A DNA stretch of 64,000 bases from Macrothele yani (Eukaryota > Arthropoda > Arachnida > Araneae > Macrothelidae), in assembly GCA_039090855.1 (NCBI GenBank), contig CM077023.1, positions 84,419,127-84,483,126 on the forward strand, written 5' to 3'. Below, in pieces: positions 54,460 through 64,000 of the stretch (the first letter of the stretch is position 1; every line of letters begins with the position of its first letter). Under the pieces are notes generated by a model. It did not search any database, was not told the origin of the DNA, and was given only the letters and a program-made list of their open reading frames with translations. A program made the translations under genes and the position numbers.

Positions 54460-55480
54460 ATGTCCCATGCGGAAATGAATCAGTCACTGCAAATTGGACA
54501 GTGGCACAGTCTTGCAGTGAACAACACCCCATTCAACCTCATCCCAGAGATACTCAATGGGGTTAAAATCCGAGGACTGTGCGGGCCACCGGAGCAAATA
54601 AACTCGTAGCCATGTTTCTGGGACCATTTGGTGACAATACGAGCCTTGTGAGTGGGGGTGTTATTTCTCTGGACGTGTCTGTTTGCTGAGGATAAACCAT
54701 AGCCATGAAGGAGTGAATTTGGTAGGCAACGATGCTCAAAAACTTCGTGGCGTTCAGATGTCTTTATATGTGTATCGAGAAGCCTAATGCGTTTCAGGCA
54801 ATTATATTTCCTACACCAGCACACCGCCGTCACCGCCCTGTAATGTTGACACCTGGCTGGATGGTTCAGCGTTGCTTGCGTCAAATTTGGATCCTGACAT
54901 CGTGATGATGCAGAAGGAACCTTGAATTGTCCGTCAAGGCGACAATTTTTCAGTACTCAACGATCCAGTATCGTGTCATCGTAACCACACGAGGGTATCT
55001 TTCGTGCTCTACGTTGACAACATCGGCACGGTCGTCAACAATTGTGCCCCATTCGCGATAAGGTCTGACATGCGGTGCGTTCGGAGATGACCTTCTGCAT
55101 AACAATGTTGCATTCTGCAGTGATTTGCCGAATTCCGACCCGTCTGTTCGAGTGCACAATTCTAGCCATTCTCCTTTGACCCTCTGATGCGCAAGATATT
55201 TTCATCTACAGGACAGCGGAGTTTTTTGCGTGTCGTGCCATTCACTGTAAAGCCTTGCTATGGTTGTGATCGTAAAGTCTAAGAAGACGGCCATTCGGGA
55301 GATGCTGGAATCGGCGCACTTGACGACAACGCTCTTGTGAAGTTAAAAGTCACTAAGATCACACTTTTTGCCCATTCAAAGACTAAATTGACTACTGAGT
55401 GATGCTCGACGAGCTGATCTGCCTGATTTATCGCCACGTGCCGTCTTACGTGTTGGAGTGACCATCTATGAGACAAGGAC
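54460..55480 (-). pseudogene. Decayed Tc1-like element
   Basis: On the minus strand: leader near 55470-55400 matching those at 3605-3950 and 46960-48235; an N-terminal region with 'VVTMTRYWIVEY'-type remnants; 'SANRHVQRNNTPTHKARIVT' (about 54680-54620, 'NN' where the Asp-Asn pair fits); and 'RILTPLSISGMRLNG' (about 54570-54525), which replaces 'DLNPIEHLWD'. No frame exceeds 134 codons. TIRs not identified. Confidence 0.7.
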
Positions 55481-55819
55481 AGCTGTCCCTAATAAGCTGT
55501 TATCTCAGTGCAGTTGCTTTTGTGCTAAGTATCGAAGTTCCTCCCCTGATGTGACTTGAATCCAAACGCATTAAATTTACCTCATTTCAAATGGCAAACT
55601 TTTTGCTGTCTAACGCAACGACACAAATGATGTAAAAATAGGAGCGTTGTGCTCGACGAAAGCAGCAACCTGTTTTGAAAGCCTTTCTGTGCTTGTCCCA
55701 TATTGTCAGTGATAATCACATGCACTTCAGCCAGAAAGCAAAATTTTCCTGTTGCGTGAACTATGTTGCCTATCACCTTAGTGTTTTAAGTATCTTCACC
55801 AGAAGATATGTGATTTAGG
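55481..55819. other. Unassigned DNA
   Basis: No recognised feature. Confidence 0.35.
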
Positions 55820-55964
55820 TAGGAAAGGTTAAAAAAGTCGAACATGTGCAGTGGATAAAATAAATGCCCAGAGATTCTTGTACAGGTATCAGATGTAGCT
55901 TAGGGAAGACAAAAGAAGTCTTACGCCCGAGATCAGGGATGCCAAGGACTCACATTAAGTCATA

Positions 55965-56180
55965 CTTTTCTTTCTTTGTGGGTTTAACATCCACCGTGAG
56001 CAACTCGATGGGCTGTAAGCAGTCGCCCGTCAATAATTTAGGGTTACTGTTTCCAAGAAAGGGGGAGAGCAAATGCCGTTAGACAAACACAAGATCCATT
56101 CCTTAACCCAATTCGAACCCGGACCTATCTCGGATGAATGGTCAGAGGCCAGCGCTTGGATCACTGCGCACCTGGGAGGC
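55965..56180 (-). mobile_element. SINE1 copy K (old, diverged)
   Basis: 'aacatccaccgtgagcaact', 'gcagtcgcccgtcaataatt' and 'attcgaacccggac' mark the body and B-box, with ~20% difference from younger copies and no clean T-tail. It ends near 'cactgcgcacctgggaggc'. Confidence 0.82.
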
Positions 56181-56202
56181 AGGGGGCAAACTGTTCTGAT
56201 AT

Positions 56203-56430
56203 ATATATATTTTTTTTTTTGATTGGAGGTTTAACGACCACCGTGAGCAACTCAATGGGCTACAAGCAGTCGCCCGTCCCTAATTTAGGGTCACTGGTTC
56301 CAGGGAAGGGAGAGAGAGCCAGTGCCGTAAGACAAACACGACATCCATGCCTCACCGGGATTCAAACCCGGACCCCTTACGGACGAATGATCAGAGGCCA
56401 TCGCTTAGACCACTGCGCCACCGGGGCGGC
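56203..56430 (-). mobile_element. SINE1 copy L
   Basis: Target duplication 'gttctgatat' (56193-56202 and 56431-56440). Near-consensus. It stands 22 bp from copy K in the same orientation but has its own duplication, so it is an independent insertion. Confidence 0.93.
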
Positions 56431-56959
56431 GTTCTGATATTGTTTCAGATGTGGCAACAGCAGGATTGAGAGATCACACCATGGACTACGCTATTTGCAG
56501 ATGAGGTGGTGTCATCTGCCAAGAGCAAACAAGAAACTGAAGAGCTGGAAAACTTCTGAAGAGCGTTAGAAGACAGAGCTGAAGATAAGCCGTAACAAAA
56601 CAGCGTACGTGTCCTGTAATGGAGGAGGGCGATATCAAATTAAGAGTGCCAGTTTTAAAGGAGAGACGAAATCGTTAAAATTAAAAATATACATACGTGT
56701 TTCACAAGACGTAATACTGTTCTCCCTTTATGAAGTCGCTAAAACTATTACAAAGAAATGAAGAGTGAAAGTCAAACATCCTAGAATTAATTTCAAATTT
56801 ATTTACACCGATGAGCCATTGCCTTATGGCCACCCCCCCACCCCCCAGCCTAGAGAAATGAGCGCGCCTGGAGACTTAACAATGGCGCAGGTGAAGTTCA
56901 CAGAGCAGCACATACACAACCATAGGACCGGCTTTCGGTTAGTAGTGTGTTCGGAGTCA

Positions 56960-58325
56960 AAATGGGAAAAGCCGCCGATTTATCGGAGTTTGATAAAGGA
57001 CAAATTGTGATGGCACGGCGCCTCTGAGCTACGATCTCGGAAACGGCGCGGCTTGTGGGTTGTTCACGTGCCGCTGTAGTGAGTACGTATCAAAAGTGGT
57101 GCACAGATGTCCAAACGACGAACCGTCGTCCTGCAGTGTGTCGTCCGTCGCTCATTGATGCCAGAGGGGAGCGGAGACTGTCGCGCATTGTTCACAGCGA
57201 CCGTAGGGCACAGTGCGACAAATCACCCGCAGCTACAACAGTGGTGATCAGGGCAATGTGTCACGGCGCACAGTTCATCGGGCCTGTGTAGCCGACGACC
57301 CAGCAGAGTCCCCATGCTCACTGCACATCATCGCCAACAACGCATGAAATGGGCCCAAGATCATCGAGATCGGACCGTGGATGATTGGAAGAAAGTGGCC
57401 CGGTCTGACGAATCAAGATTCCTGGTGCATCACGTAGACGGCCAAGCACGGATACGCTGATTACAAACGGAGGCTATGGCACCAGGATGAACTGTTGGGC
57501 GGAAACAGGCTGGTGGCGGTCTTATGATGTGGGTGAAGTTTTCTTTGGACACTTTAGGCCCCATTATTGCAATAGTGCAATCCCTGATAGCTGTCAGGTA
57601 CCTGGACATCGTTGCGGACCAAGTTCACACATTCATGGCAACTGTGTTCCCTGCTGGTGTTGGTCATTACCAACAGAATAATGCGCCATGCCACACTGCC
57701 AGAATCGTCAAGGAGTGGTTTGAGGAACATGCTGGGACTTTCTGTTAATGCCCTGTCCTCCAAATTCACATGACATGGACCCAATCGAACATTTGTGGTT
57801 CGACTTGGAAAAGCGGGTTCGCGCTAAATCACCACCACCCCGAAATGTAAGGGAACAGATCATATGTAGAGGATTTTAGGAAGGGAGTGTCTGACCCCAG
57901 GTCTTAAACAACCCTTAGAAATAGGAAGCTAGGAGATTTGGGCTAGAGTGCCCGATAGGAAAGTCACACGGAAGCGAAGTAGAAAAGGGGAGGAAGACGC
58001 CCTTATTTATTACCGGGGGCCAATACCCAGGATCCGACGGCTTAACGTGCCCATCCGACGCACGGCGGATATTTAGTGGATCGAGCGTTCGTACCTGCCT
58101 GGGATCGAACCTCAGGCCCTTTCCGTAGCAGTCACGAATGTTGCCCACCAGACCACCCGCGGCCTCAAATGTACGGGAACTGGAGGACCTGCTGTTGACA
58201 TTATGGTACCAGACACCCAGGATACTTGTCGCCACCTCCCCGAATCGATGCCTCTACGAGTGGCCTCTGTTTTGCGGGCTAAAGGGGGGTCCAACAGCTT
58301 ATTAGGTAGGTGGTCACACTGTAGT
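56960..58325 (+). pseudogene. Tc1-like transposase (broken, split)
   Basis: The N-terminus 'MGKAADLSEFDKGQIV'-type sequence starts at 56961, then 'MGCSRAAVVSTYQKW' (57055). The first catalytic segment 'VARSDESRFLVHHVDGQARI' is near 57393 (Asp kept), followed by a stop. In the frame from 57524: 'MWVKFSLDTLGPIIAI', 'YQQNNAPCHTARIVKEW' with Asn (AAT, 57677-57679) replacing the second Asp, then a stop, then 'DPIEHLWFDLEKRV' (57778-57820). After the SINE2 comes the tail 'ESMPLRVASVLRAKGG' (58244-58291). Confidence 0.85.
57857..58166 (-). mobile_element. SINE2 copy 2
   Basis: Target duplication 'aaatgtaagggaac'/'aaatgtacgggaac' (57843-57856 and 58167-58180). On the minus strand: 'ggccgcgggtggtctggtgg' (A-box-like), 'gaggttcgatcccagg' (B-box), then the same body as 42210-42767. 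310 bp. It has no poly-A tail; the 3' end reads 'cctctacatatgatct'. Confidence 0.92.
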
Positions 58326-58337
58326 GGCTCATCTGTA

Positions 58338-58824
58338 TACATAGCACCGCCATTCAACATTACAACATTACCGAGTTTTCCCGTTTATAGTAACGATAAA
58401 AAAAAATTACACTAAACAATTCTGGAAGGAAAACGTAAAATTAAGTATTTGCTCTTGAATGAAAAAAATACACGACACGTTCTTTTTTGTTCCTGACGGT
58501 TATGAAAAAAAAATCGAGAAATTACCCTGGTACTCTTTGCATATAAATTATGCTATACATCTTTTGCCCGCCAAGATCTTTGTTATTGTGAAGTAAAACG
58601 AGCAATTCGAAGGTATACACTTATTTACTTACAACAATCGCACTTATTCGCCTCACTCAAGACCACGCAGAGCCACAGTCCGGTACATAATAAGTACAAT
58701 TAAATCATAACAGCAAACAATAAGATTTATTAATTTCTGATATTGAGCGGCACTAATTACGTAGGTGGATTAATGAATGTCATTGTCGTAAAACTAATGA
58801 AATAACATATTTGATTAAACTATG
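58338..58824. other. Unassigned DNA
   Basis: No recognised feature. Confidence 0.4.
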
Positions 58825-59995
58825 CACGGTCGTATCAGAATAATATGACCACCCCAGGAATCACAGTGTACCCCGCCCAGGCACGTCACAGAGTGCACGT
58901 GACAAGGTCGACCACGCAGAGCTATAAACGGCCGGCCAAGACAGATGAGCCATAGTGCTTAACGGGAGCCCATTGGGCAAAGGTAGTTATTTGACGGACG
59001 TTCAAAAAGGAAATGATCATCGGCCATCGTGCCCCAAGGGCGGAAGCATTTCAGAAACAGCAGATTTCGTGGGCTGTTCGAGAGGGGCTGTAGTAAGGGT
59101 TATACCAAGAATAGACCGCTGGCACACCGAGTACCTCCCGACGTCATAACTGTGAAGCCCCAAAAGCCATCTACCCCAGACGAGAACGTCGCCTCCCTCA
59201 ACTGGTAAAGGACAATCGACGTGCAACAGTGCAGCAATTGACCACACAAGTCCTCGATAACAGTAGAGCGAACCTTGTTACGCATGGGTCTCCGGAATCG
59301 ATTTTGCGGTAAAGCGTTCATGTTACCCCGGGTCCATTGGCAACGACGCCTGCAATCCGCATGGGACTTCCGTCACTGGACAGTGTAAGAGTGGACAAAG
59401 GTTGCCTTCCCCGACGAATCGAGGTTTTTGTTCCACAGACACACAAGAATCAACATCCGGACACGCTTGTCGGTCAAGTACAGGCCGGAAGCGGCAGTGT
59501 GAATGTCTGGGGGAAGTTATTTTTCGTATGACCTGGCACCGCTGGAACCACTGGATGTATCCCTGATTGCCAATGGCTTTGTGTCCAACCTCGCTGACCA
59601 CATGCATCCCTTCATGTTGGACGTTTACCCTGGTGGTGATGGTGTCTACCATCACGACAATGCGCCGTGCAACGTCGCAGAGGGGTGCGTGACTGGTTCC
59701 AGGAACACGACAGCGATGTCTCCGTTCTCCCTTGGCCGGCGAAATCGCCCGACCACAATACCATAGAGCACTTGTAGGACTATCTGAATCGACAGGTTCG
59801 AGGTGCCGACCCACAACCACGTCAGCTCCGGAACCTCCGCTCTCTGTTGCAGTCCAAATGGGCAGGTGTGCCTCGGGCAACCTTCCAGGGCCTCATTGCC
59901 TCCATGCCACGCCGTCTCACCGCTGTCATCCGGGCCAAGGCTGGTTATTCCCATTATTACGCAGGTGATCATATTATTGCGGGCGGTTATAGTGA
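58825..59995 (+). pseudogene. Tc1-like transposon with broken transposase
   Basis: Left 'agaataatatgaccaccc' and right 'aggtgatcatattattgc' are subterminal inverted repeats; outer bases are diverged, so limits are approximate. HTH: 'GGSISETADFVGCSRGAVVR' (59039-59098). First catalytic segment 'VAFPDESRFLFHRHTR' (about 59403) keeps the Asp; 'VYHHDNAPCNVAEG' (about 59644) keeps the second. Third: 'NTIEHL', stop, 'DYLNRQ' (about 59757), Glu kept, Trp replaced by stop. Several frame slips separate these. Confidence 0.83.
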
Positions 59996-60149
59996 GAGTT
60001 GGGTTTGCCTCCTCGGGGCGCTCCGTGGGCAATGGCGGGAAGAACAGCAACAAGGGCCTCTGTGAATCTCGTAGAGGTGCTAGCTAGTTCTGTGTGACAT
60101 TGGCGAAAAGACCCCAACTCACTGGGTTTTGTTCCAGAATCTTTAGGTT
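59996..60149. other. Short unassigned spacer
   Basis: Sequence between the Tc1 right end and the LINE 5' part; nothing recognised. Confidence 0.35.
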
Positions 60150-62866
60150 GAATGATTAACTGGAACCATCAGCTGTGGGCCAATCCCCAAACTGATGTAA
60201 AATGTATTTACCTGATTAAAAAGACACAAGGAAATGAAAAAAAATGACTCAAGTGTGGGATGCGGTGGACCTACCACACTTGAAAAAGACGGTCCACTAC
60301 GGAAAAGACCTGGAATTTCTAAAAGGTGCATGAGAAAGAGATCACGGTTGAGTGAGTGTAAGATTGGTGTATGGAATACTAGAGGTATAAATGGCAAGAT
60401 GAATGAGGTGATTGAAGAAATGAATAAGTATAAATTGGATGTGCTGTGTGTAAGTGAAACCATAAAGAAGGAAATCGGGATAGGAGAAGTGAGTGGCACG
60501 ATAAGTGTGTGGTCTGGAGTATTGGATAATGTTAGGGGACAAGCTGGTGTAGGTGTGATATTAACAACGTGATCCATTACAGCTGCATTAGTGAGAGAAT
60601 TCTCTGGATACCTCTGAAAGTGAAACTTCAGAGAATAGTAATTGTTGTAGTGTATGGTCCTTGTGACTCAGAACCTTCTGATAGGAAGGAGGACTTCTGG
60701 GATGAGCTAAAAGCTGTTTTGAGCCAGTTTGCTGCTAAAGAGACAGTTATAATAGCAGGGGATTTCAATGCTCGAGTAGCAGTGCAGAATGCAATTTGTG
60801 ACAATGTTCTGGGTAAGTTTAATGATCCTTGTGTAAATGATAATGGTGAAAGGTTAATTGAACTATGCATTGAGAATGGTTTGTGTGTATCTAATACGTT
60901 TTTCAACCACAAGTGTATCCACTCATGTACTTGGGAAAATCGTACTCTTGGTCAAAAGAGTGTTATAGATTTTGTTGTTTACCATCAGCGTCTGAAACAC
61001 TTAGTGGTTGACACTCGTGTGATGAGAGGTGCGGATGTTGGCTCTGATCAATATTTGGTAATGTCACGAGTGAAACTGAATGTTGTTTGGAGGAAAAGGA
61101 ATGGGAAGAGGCCTAGGGTGGAAAGAATAAAGGTTGAAAGGCTTCCGGAAGATCATCAGCATTATGCTAACTTACTCAGAGAACGACTGAAGGAACTGAA
61201 GACATGTGAGAGGGACGTAGAAAAAGAAGTGGGAATGTATTAAGAACTGGGTTGTCACTGCTGCTGAGGAGGTCTGTGGTACCACAGTAGTGGGTAGCAA
61301 TAGAGGTGATGGTTGGTGGAATAATGAGATAAAAGAGGCAGTAAAGAGAAAGAAGTATGCCTATTTGGGGATGTTGCAAGGTAGACTTTCTGTGGATGAA
61401 TACCGCTGAAAGAAGCGTGAAGCAGCTAAGCTGGTTCGCCAAAGCAAGGCAAAAGATAGAAAAGAGAAGCTGGAAAGGCATTAATTGGCTTTTTGGAAAT
61501 TTAGAAAGACTTTCTGGAAGTACGTGAGACTCAGGAAAAGTAGGGGAAACAATGTTGTAAGCTGTGTGAAGAATAGGAGTGGGGAAATGATATGGGAGCC
61601 CAATTAGTTAAGTGAAAGATGGGGTGCGTACTTCTCTGAGTTATTAGATCAGGAAAGCAAAGTTGATTCTGAAGCAGAAGCAGATGATGTCACAGTGAAG
61701 GAGTGAAGCGCAGGAGGAATTTCAAGAGAAGAGGTGTGTAAAGCTCTAAAATCTCTTCAGAATGGTAAGGCTCCGGGAGTTGATGGCATAACTGCCGAGG
61801 TGTTGAATTATGGTGGTGACTCTGTAATTGACTAGTTAACTGAAATTTGCCAGTTGTGCTTGGAGCTAGGAATGGTCCCTCGGAATTGGAAGGATGCTAT
61901 CATTGTTCCCTTGTATAAGGGAAAAAGGTGATTGGGCTGACTGCAAGAACTATCGTGGTATTAGCCTACTGATTGTGCCAGGGAAAGTGTTTGGTAAGGT
62001 CATTATTGAAAAAGTACGGAGTCTTACATCAGAGAAAGTGTGGGATGTTCAGAGTAGTTTCATGCCTGGTAAAGGCTGCACTAACCAAATTCTTGCATTA
62101 CGCATGATGATTGAAAAGTATCTGGCTGTTGGTAAGAAAGGTTTTGCTGCCTTCATAGATTTAGAGAAAACTTACGATAGAGTAAATAGGACACTTCTGT
62201 AGAAGGTATTGAATGAATATGGTGTTACTGGGAATCTACTTAATAGTGTAAAAGCCATGTATGCTGGCATTAGAGCTTGTGTACGAGAGAATGGCGTTTT
62301 ATCAAAATGGTTTTCTATTGGTGCAGGAGTCAGGCAAGGCTGTGTAATGTCACCATGGCTGTTCAATATATTTGTGCATGCGTGATGCCAAAAAAGATAA
62401 TACTGTTTTATGTCTTGGTGATATCCGTGTCTGCAGATTGCTGTATGCTAATGACACAGTCCTGTTGGCAGAGAGCTTAAGTGAGTTGCCGAGTATGTTG
62501 TCCGGGTGTACGAAGTTCGAAGTTTGCATGAAATTCAAACTGAGTATAAATAAGGGAAAAACCAAAGTTTTGGTTTTTGAGCGGGGAACTGGTAGCACTG
62601 AATGTAACATAAGTCTAAATGGCACAGTGATTGACCAAGTGAATGAGTTTGTGTATTTAGAAAGCATGTTTGACAGAGAGAGCAAATTGGATGGTGAAAT
62701 TAGTAGAAGAGTGAATTCTTCATTGAAAGTCATAGCTGCCTTTGGAGGTTTTCACAGGAATGAGGGGTTCTCAAGAGAGTCCCGCATGACTGTGTATGAA
62801 AGTGTAATTGTTCCTACTATGATGTATGGCAGTAAAACCTGGGTATTACAGAAGAAACATAGAAGT
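60150..62866 (+). pseudogene. RTE-like LINE ORF2: endonuclease and reverse transcriptase (broken)
   Basis: Endonuclease-reverse transcriptase polyprotein of a non-LTR element. In order: 'CKIGVWNTRGINGKMNEVIE' (60355-60415), frame slip near 60570, 'VVVYGPCDSE' and 'IIAGDFNARV' (60752-60781), 'SDQYLVMSRVKL' (about 61046), the endonuclease active-site set. Reverse transcriptase: 'NGKAPGVDGITAEVLNYGG' (about 61763), a slip in an A-run at ~61922, 'NYRGISLLIVPGKVF', 'FAAFIDLEKTYDRVNRTLL' (first palm Asp), 'GAGVRQGCVMSPWLFNIF', then a slip and 'LLYANDTVLLAESL' with YAND instead of YADD (62444-62455). 'MFDRESKLDGEISRRVN' and 'YESVIVPTMMYGSKTWVLQK' follow to 62866, where the C-terminal block seen at 1-245 is replaced by another element. 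Stops also at 61242, 61835 and 62202. Confidence 0.87.
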
Positions 62867-63093
62867 CGTTTGTGTGCTGGACGACAATCGTTGTTTACTT
62901 CGTGCTCGTATTTTGTTCCGTTTGTGATAATTTCCGAGTCTACAGCTCCTAATTTTGTGTGTGCGGCGTGTGTAAAGGTGCCGTCCTACTTCTGATCCAT
63001 TTACCAGGTCGGTTAGTGCGCTTTCTGTGTTGTATTCCTCATTTTCCTGCTTTGGTCGAGTTAGCCAAAGCTCGTAACCTTATCGCCATTGCA
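62867..63093 (+). mobile_element. 5' leader of a second ORF1-type retroelement
   Basis: Between the cut LINE and the ATG at 63094 is ~225 bp of non-coding leader, beginning around 'cgtttgtgtgctggacgac'. The start is placed where LINE homology ends. The element is the right-hand neighbour of, and younger than, the RTE-like LINE it interrupts. The downstream end lies outside the window, so a target duplication cannot be checked. Confidence 0.6.
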
Positions 63094-64000
63094 AATGGCG
63101 GCTTCCGGGGATAGCGGAGCTTCTATCCTCACTTCCGGAAGTGACTCTTTATCTCTATCAGCTGCTCAGCAGCAATCCGCCAATGGAGGGCTTCCTTTGA
63201 TAAGCCCCTCCTCTCCGCAACGTGACAAAATTGCTTTGCCCATGGAGCCATCTCCTTCCCATCTGACGAAGAGTGGTGAACCATTGCGTTCCCCTGTGCC
63301 TTCTGATCACACCATGGACGTCAAACTTCCACCAGCCACTTCCGCGTATTCACAACGCGCGCCAGGTGTGTCGTATGCTGCCGTCACCTTAGATGCGTCA
63401 ACTTCTTCTTCTCACCAGCCCCCTTCTTCAAAGTGCCCTTATCAGATGACGTATGGTACAGACCAGATCTACGTCGATGTTCTGACTACTTGCCCTCAAG
63501 GTCAGCTTTTTCTTGACAAAATCGGGCTGGGTGTATTTTTCCGCAGCCTCCCCAGCACAAAGCTGACGGTGTACAGCGTTGCCCTTCGACAAATTGTTCC
63601 AAAAGAGGCTATTACTCACGTGGGTAGAAGAACCAGCCAAGTAATTGCTTATCTTGCGACTCCTGCCTTCGCTCTTCGAGTTCTGATCGAAGGCATTTCC
63701 ATTGGTGATCGCCATCTCCTTGCAACCCCACTCACACAAGCACCTACTACAGCGAGTTTCGCCCCTGTTCCTCCTGAAGTATCCGACGACCTATTTCTCT
63801 CCGTCGCTCAGAATTATAGACTTTTTGTCGGATCGGTCATCACGTACTCCTCCTTTCCGAGAGTCCTTGAGGACCGTTATCTCTTAGGATTTTGCCGTAA
63901 CGTACATGAGATCTTTCCCTCGGAGGAAGCCATGTTACGTGTTCCATCGGTACTCAATGTACGCTGTGACACTCATATTAGGCGCATTGACATCACTGTG
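63094..64000 (+). CDS. Gag-like ORF1 of a non-LTR-type retroelement (partial at window edge)
   Basis: An uninterrupted frame from ATG 63094 ('MAASGDSGASILTSGSDSLS') runs 302 codons to the window edge. The first ~100 residues are Ser/Pro/Gln-rich and include 'GVSYAAVT', a motif often found ahead of retroelement ORF1 cores. The region 'STKLTVYSVALRQIVPKEAI' (63559-63618) and 'FAPVPPEVSDDLF' (63760-63798) align with 'NTKLTVYTSALHELVPPDAI' and 'SPVPPEISDD' of the minus-strand ORF1 at 8805-11080. The last residues 'CDTHIRRIDITV' correspond to the stretch just before that protein's CCHC knuckle, which should follow beyond 64000. No stop or frameshift is seen, so this copy may be intact. Start choice: first ATG after the non-coding leader. 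Confidence 0.8.

Larger units (their letters stand above)
55820..56740 (+). pseudogene. LINE reverse transcriptase core fragment split by two SINE1 copies
   Basis: Left part: 'RKVEHVQWIK', stop, 'PRDSCTGIRCSLGKTKEVLR' (about 55828-55920), a palm-region segment. Right part after the SINEs: 'TMDYAICR' and, in the adjoining frame, 'WTTLFADEVVSSAKSKQETE' (about 56481-56540), the catalytic palm motif with FADE in place of FADD. Then 'RALEDRAED' and 'TAYVSCNGGGRYQIKSASF' follow. The two parts are in the right order and orientation for one ORF2. Confidence 0.75.
56806..58335 (+). mobile_element. Tc1-like transposon with SINE2 inserted
   Basis: The left end 'caccgatgagccattgcctt' follows TA (56804-56805); the right end in reverse complement is 'cagatgagccactacagtgt', before TA (58336-58337). 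Without the SINE2 the element is ~1.2 kb, the usual Tc1 length. Confidence 0.87.

Overview
This window looks like transposon-packed intergenic DNA from an animal, most likely an arthropod. That call rests on the mix of elements: many Tc1-like and mariner-like DNA transposons, a Penelope-like element, RTE/CR1-type LINEs, piggyBac-like and hAT-like pieces, and tRNA-derived SINEs. A chelicerate such as a spider would fit, but the sequence alone does not prove it. I found no host protein-coding gene, no rRNA and no convincing functional tRNA gene. The only reading frame that is intact as far as it can be seen is the ORF1 of a retroelement running off the right edge (from 63094).

Layout. 1-5860: a LINE 3' end, a palindromic MITE, two opposed Tc1 5' fragments around a 55-bp tandem repeat, then unassigned AT-rich DNA. 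5888-11950: a tandem-monomer repeat split by a ~5.5 kb minus-strand retroelement that has ORF1 but no visible reverse transcriptase; it carries a Tc1 copy and a SINE. 12-20 kb: SINE, hairpins, a GA microsatellite, a ~2 kb foldback element whose left arm holds a Tc1 copy, and a second Tc1. 20-29 kb: LINE fragment, Penelope-like element, mariner, two abutting Tc1s and a decayed Tc1. 29-33 kb: palindromic tandem array, then a piggyBac-like element containing a tRNA-derived SINE that itself contains a hAT element; then more SINEs and a mariner 5' end. 34-40 kb: a well-preserved Tc1, an internally deleted transposon, and a Tc1 split by a LINE 3' end. 42-51 kb: a SINE inside a SINE, a LINE tail, a MITE, mariner and Tc1 relics and four SINE copies. 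51-60 kb: mariner relics, SINEs, a LINE split by two SINEs and three Tc1s, one split by a SINE. 60-64 kb: an RTE-type LINE cut off by the 5' end of a second ORF1-type retroelement.

The dominant short repeat, called SINE1 here, is a ~220-245 bp tRNA-headed, A-tailed element with 12 copies, most flanked by target-site duplications. SINE2, SINE3 and SINE4 are three less frequent tRNA-headed families. The genes do not form a pathway. They record successive insertions, and many insertion sites, target duplications and insertion orders can be read directly. Coordinates of decayed elements are approximate unless terminal repeats or target duplications are cited.
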